7,878 bases of DNA from assembly GCA_041621405.1 (NCBI GenBank), contig JBFKAV010000155.1:1-7878 (forward strand), written 5' to 3'. This DNA is from JBFKAV01 sp041621405. Lineage in GTDB: Bacteria > Pseudomonadota > Alphaproteobacteria > Rhodobacterales > Rhodobacteraceae. Positions within the stretch are counted from its first letter, which is position 1. Each line of letters begins with the position of its first letter. A program made the translations under genes and the position numbers. Under the pieces are notes generated by a model. The model saw only the letters and a program-made list of their open reading frames with translations. It was not told the origin of the DNA and searched no databases. This document shows positions 5,712 to 7,878 of the stretch, one piece after another.

Positions 5712-5725
5712 CAGAACGGGTTCTG
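5712..5725. promoter_or_regulatory. Operator-like palindrome B, upstream of the DUF882 gene
   Basis: CAGAAC (5712-5717) and GTTCTG (5720-5725) surround GG. These are the same half-sites as palindrome A, about 183 bases away, with two bases added at the centre. The right arm continues CC-GGA, matching the NN-GGA that flanks both arms of palindrome A. A weak -10-like CATAAC at 5744-5749 lies 18 bases downstream, so the site could overlap the -35 region of the DUF882 promoter. Confidence 0.5.
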
Positions 5726-5831
5726 CCGGATCGAAGATCATGTCATAACGTAGGCACTCAGGGGGATGCAGCTATCGAATGAACGGTCGCGAATGCGGCC
5801 GATGGCTGGAACGGGACAGGCAGACTTCAAG

Positions 5832-6401
5832 ATGACCATATCCACGACGGTGGGCGTGACGCGCCGCGGATTGCTTGGTGTTTTTGCGGCAACGGCCGTG
5901 GCGGCGGCTCCGACCTATTCCAACGCCTTCGGCTTTCTCAGGGGCGCGGGGGACATCCGGCGCATCAGGATGTACTCGGGCCGCACCGGAGAAAGCATCG
6001 ACACGATCTACTGGCTCGAGGGCGAGTACATCGACGAGGCGCTGCGCGAGATCAACTATTTCATGCGCGACTGGCGGAACGGCGAGGCGACGCGGATGGA
6101 CTCCCGTACCGTCGACATCATGGCGGCCGCTCACAATCTGCTCGACGTATCCGAACCCTACATGCTGCTGTCGGGCTACCGCACGCAGCAGACCAACGCG
6201 ATGCTGCGCTCGCGCTCGCGCGGAGTGGCGCGAAACTCGCTGCACATGAAGGGCCAGGCGGCCGACCTGCGGCTGTCCTCGCGCTCGGTCTCGCAGATGG
6301 CGCGGGCCGCTTCGGCCTGCGCGGCGGGCGGCGTCGGCCGTTACTCGCGCTCCAACTTCGTGCATATGGACTGCGGCCCGATCCGCACCTGGGGCGGCTA
6401 G
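5832..6401 (+). CDS. DUF882 / M15-type peptidoglycan endopeptidase (MepK/YcbK-like), Tat-exported
   Basis: 189 residues from ATG 5832. The N-terminus carries a twin-arginine motif (TRRGLLG, residues 10-16) and a hydrophobic stretch ending near residue 33, so it is probably folded before export to the periplasm. The DUF882 domain (about 42-189) has the zinc-ligand pattern of M15-like peptidases: His138 in SLHMKGQAADL, Asp145, and His178 in FVHMDCGPIRTWGG. E. coli MepK (YcbK) cleaves 3-3 and 4-3 crosslinks, so hydrolysis of the bonds made by the divergent L,D-transpeptidase is a reasonable inference. ATG 5832 gives a proper Tat signal, with only a weak AGG 11 bases upstream. ATG 5766 would add 22 residues and sits directly on a GGGGG run, too close for a normal ribosome site; ATGs at 5793 and 5802 are also possible. 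The start is therefore moderately certain. Confidence 0.88.
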   Translation: MTISTTVGVTRRGLLGVFAATAVAAAPTYSNAFGFLRGAGDIRRIRMYSGRTGESIDTIYWLEGEYIDEALREINYFMRDWRNGEATRMDSRTVDIMAAAHNLLDVSEPYMLLSGYRTQQTNAMLRSRSRGVARNSLHMKGQAADLRLSSRSVSQMARAASACAAGGVGRYSRSNFVHMDCGPIRTWGG

Positions 6402-6408
6402 GAAACGA

Positions 6409-6426
6409 ACGGGGCTCCGGCCCCGT
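6409..6426 (+). terminator. Hairpin after the DUF882 gene, weak terminator
   Basis: ACGGGGC (6409-6415) pairs perfectly with GCCCCGT (6420-6426) around TCCG, eight bases after the stop codon. No T-tract follows, only CAATGAATCATT, so termination may be inefficient or Rho-assisted. Partial read-through into the gene at 6486 is possible. Confidence 0.45.
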
Positions 6427-6485
6427 CAATGAATCATTAACCAAGCCCTGCGACTCTCGGCCTCCGCGTTCCGGAGGTCGATTTC

Positions 6486-6866
6486 ATGTTGAGAGCCCTT
6501 GCCACAGCCCTCCTGCTGGCGGCCGCCCCCGCCCCCGTCGCGGCCGGCCCCACCGGCATCCCGGCCGACTTGCCCGAGGGTCTGGCCGACCATGCCGAGG
6601 AACAAATCCGCGCCACGCTCGGGGCGCCGCATACCGCGAACTTCCGGCGCATCCAGGGCTTCCGCCTGTCAGACGGCGGCTGGGCGGTTTGCGGCGAGGT
6701 CAACTCGCGCAACATCACCGGCCTCGCGATGGGCTGGAAGCCGATCTACCTGCGCTTCGCGCCGGAAAGCCGGGGGCTGCGCATGGCCCGCCGCATCGTC
6801 GACTGGCCGGCGGACGTCGCCTGCCGACAGCTTGCCATGGGCCGCCCGCTGCGCACCCGGGGGTGA
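6486..6866 (+). CDS. Small exported protein of unknown function with a VCGEVN motif
   Basis: 126 residues. A signal peptide (1-20, MLRALATALLLAAAPAPVAA) predicts export; there are no other membrane segments. The mature part contains HAEEQIRATLGAPHTANFRRIQGFRLSDGGWAVCGEVNSRNITGLAMGWKPIYLRF. The block FRR/FRN...VCGEVNxxNxxGxxxGxxPF is one I recognise from small hypothetical exported proteins of alphaproteobacteria, but I know no function for it. Two cysteines (in VCGE and in VACRQ) could form a disulfide. The start is secure: GGAGGT at 6473-6478 with a 7-base spacer. It lies 84 bases after the DUF882 gene in the same direction and converges on the TPM-domain gene. No functional link to its neighbours is evident. 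Confidence 0.82.
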   Translation: MLRALATALLLAAAPAPVAAGPTGIPADLPEGLADHAEEQIRATLGAPHTANFRRIQGFRLSDGGWAVCGEVNSRNITGLAMGWKPIYLRFAPESRGLRMARRIVDWPADVACRQLAMGRPLRTRG

Positions 6867-6896
6867 CCGGGACCACGCTCGCTGCAGATTTGGCAT

Positions 6897-6923
6897 GGGG
6901 CAGCCGCGCAGGCACCCTGCCCC
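6897..6923. terminator. Hairpin between convergent genes
   Basis: GGGGCAG (6897-6903) pairs perfectly with CTGCCCC (6917-6923) across a 13-base loop, inside the 82-base gap between the small exported protein and the TPM-domain gene. Neither side has a T-tract. It could be a weak bidirectional terminator or 3'-end stabiliser. Confidence 0.3.
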
Positions 6924-6948
6924 TGTTCGTTGCGGAACGTGCTGCCGG

Positions 6949-7878
6949 CTATCTGTGCGGGAATCCGTGGCGGTCGAAGCGCCAATCCTCGAAGGCGAAG
7001 GCGAACTCGGCCGGAACTCCGCCCGAGAAGTGCCACTCGTTGCGGTGGTTGAACCTGATCTCGCGGAACATCGTCGCCAGATCGAGCCGCCAGGCGCCAT
7101 CCGACCACCACAAGAAGTAGGGGGCGCAGCCGCGCTCGGCCGCGGGGTAGCGCACCACCGCCTGCTTCGCGGACTGAAACAGCCGCGGCGGGCTGCAGCC
7201 CCGGTAGGTTTCGACCACGCTGCGCATCTGGGCCGGCGTCACGACCCAGTTCCGCATCATCTCGCGCGTCGCCCCGGTGAAGATGTCGAGATCCGGGCTC
7301 GCGTTGCCGGCGGCCATCGCGTCGACATAGGCGGCGACGACCTCTTCCGGTGCGAGACCCTTGGCCGAGGCGCCGGCGTCGCCCGCCTGCGAGCGCTCGT
7401 AGCCGGCACCGATGCGCACTGTGACGCGCGCGCCGCCGCCGGCGCTGGGTTCCGGTGCTCCGCCCGCGGGATCGGCGAACGCGGCGCTTCGCTCGCCGCC
7501 TCCGGCGCGGTCGGCGATCAGTTCGGTGGTTGCGAGGATGCCGTCGGCGACCCGGTTCGAGCGGAAGAACGGCACCATCTGCCGCTCCTCGATGTAGGCC
7601 ACGAAGGCATCGGTGAAGACCGGCTCCAGGCTCCGCCCGACCTCGATCCGCACCTTGTCGATCTCCGGAGCGATCACGAGCAGGAGTCCGCGCCCGGTGG
7701 CGCTGAGATTGCCAATCCGGGTCTCCGCGAAGTGGCGCGCGGCCTCGGCGTTCACGTCCGGGGCTCCGGAAAGAACGACGACCCGGTAATCGAGATCGTA
7801 GGCCTCGAGGATGGCCGCGTGATAGTCCTCGATCTGACCGCGCTGCGCCGGCGTCAGCAGTCCCGGCTGATCCTGGAC
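6949..7878 (-). CDS. TPM-domain protein with an unusual C-terminal domain, 5' end missing
   Basis: The frame is open to the right edge, so the true start lies outside; 309 residues are visible. The first visible residues (DQPGLLTPAQRGQIEDYHAAILEAYD) continue into NLSATGRGLLLVIAPEIDKVRIEVGRSLE, the hallmark of the TPM domain (YgcG/Psb32 family), here residues 1 to about 121. TPM proteins are usually envelope-facing; a signal peptide would be in the missing part. A Gly/Ala/Pro-rich linker (about 125-165) leads to a C-terminal domain (about 166-309) with two cysteines (228, 251) and aromatic-rich stretches (YFLWWSDGAWRLDL, RNEWHFSGG). I see no membrane segment or Gly-rich tail after the TPM domain, unlike typical YgcG. 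The C-terminal part has a faint nuclear-transport-factor-2-like look but I cannot assign it. A GTG at 7753-7755 lies inside the TPM domain and is not the start. Confidence 0.8.
   Translation of the reverse strand, partial: VQDQPGLLTPAQRGQIEDYHAAILEAYDLDYRVVVLSGAPDVNAEAARHFAETRIGNLSATGRGLLLVIAPEIDKVRIEVGRSLEPVFTDAFVAYIEERQMVPFFRSNRVADGILATTELIADRAGGGERSAAFADPAGGAPEPSAGGGARVTVRIGAGYERSQAGDAGASAKGLAPEEVVAAYVDAMAAGNASPDLDIFTGATREMMRNWVVTPAQMRSVVETYRGCSPPRLFQSAKQAVVRYPAAERGCAPYFLWWSDGAWRLDLATMFREIRFNHRNEWHFSGGVPAEFAFAFEDWRFDRHGFPHR

Noticed and set aside
1..7878. Mobile element, phage, CRISPR or tRNA
   Set aside because: No transposase or integrase, no regular direct repeats, no cloverleaf and no shift in base composition were seen.

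Overview
The window looks like chromosomal DNA of a high-GC alphaproteobacterium, most likely in or near the Rhodobacteraceae/Roseobacter group. The reasons are the strong G/C third-position bias, the IalB, DUF882 and TPM-domain proteins, and an LpxD with the look of that group. I see no transposase, phage gene, CRISPR array, tRNA or rRNA. This is ordinary housekeeping and cell-envelope territory with some structured non-coding DNA.

Layout. The left edge (1-137, minus) holds the start of a HerA-like/DUF853 ATPase. A 426-base gene-free stretch (138-563) follows. It carries two plus-strand intrinsic terminators (258-283 and 404-427), a good sigma70-type promoter between them (323-351), an inverted repeat whose arms are 19 bases long (244-262 and 370-388), and a compact palindrome (471-495). 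The simplest reading is two small RNA genes that could pair with each other. Next comes ialB-like 564-1220 (plus), an exported IalB-family protein, convergent with a four-gene minus-strand operon. In transcription order that operon is an L,D-transpeptidase (5505-3898), lpxD (3854-2763), a dedicated acyl carrier protein (2729-2463) and a beta-ketoacyl-ACP synthase (2466-1258). The genes are 43 and 33 bases apart, and the last pair overlaps by 4 bases.

Divergent from the operon, across a 326-base intergenic region, is a Tat-exported DUF882/M15-type peptidase (5832-6401, plus). It is followed by a small exported protein (6486-6866, plus). A TPM-domain protein reads in from the right edge (7878-6949, minus, 5' end missing).

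How the genes may work together. The operon joins peptidoglycan 3-3 crosslinking (YcbB-like transpeptidase) to lipid A acylation (LpxD) and a private acyl-ACP elongation pair. The divergent DUF882 protein resembles MepK (YcbK), which in E. coli cleaves crosslinks of the kind YcbB makes. This is therefore an envelope-building locus. The shared upstream region contains two copies of a CAGAAC/GTTCTG palindrome, 10-bp direct repeats and a terminator-like hairpin, so coordinated control of both sides is plausible. The two most unusual observations are this operator-like pair and the complementary small-RNA candidates at the left.
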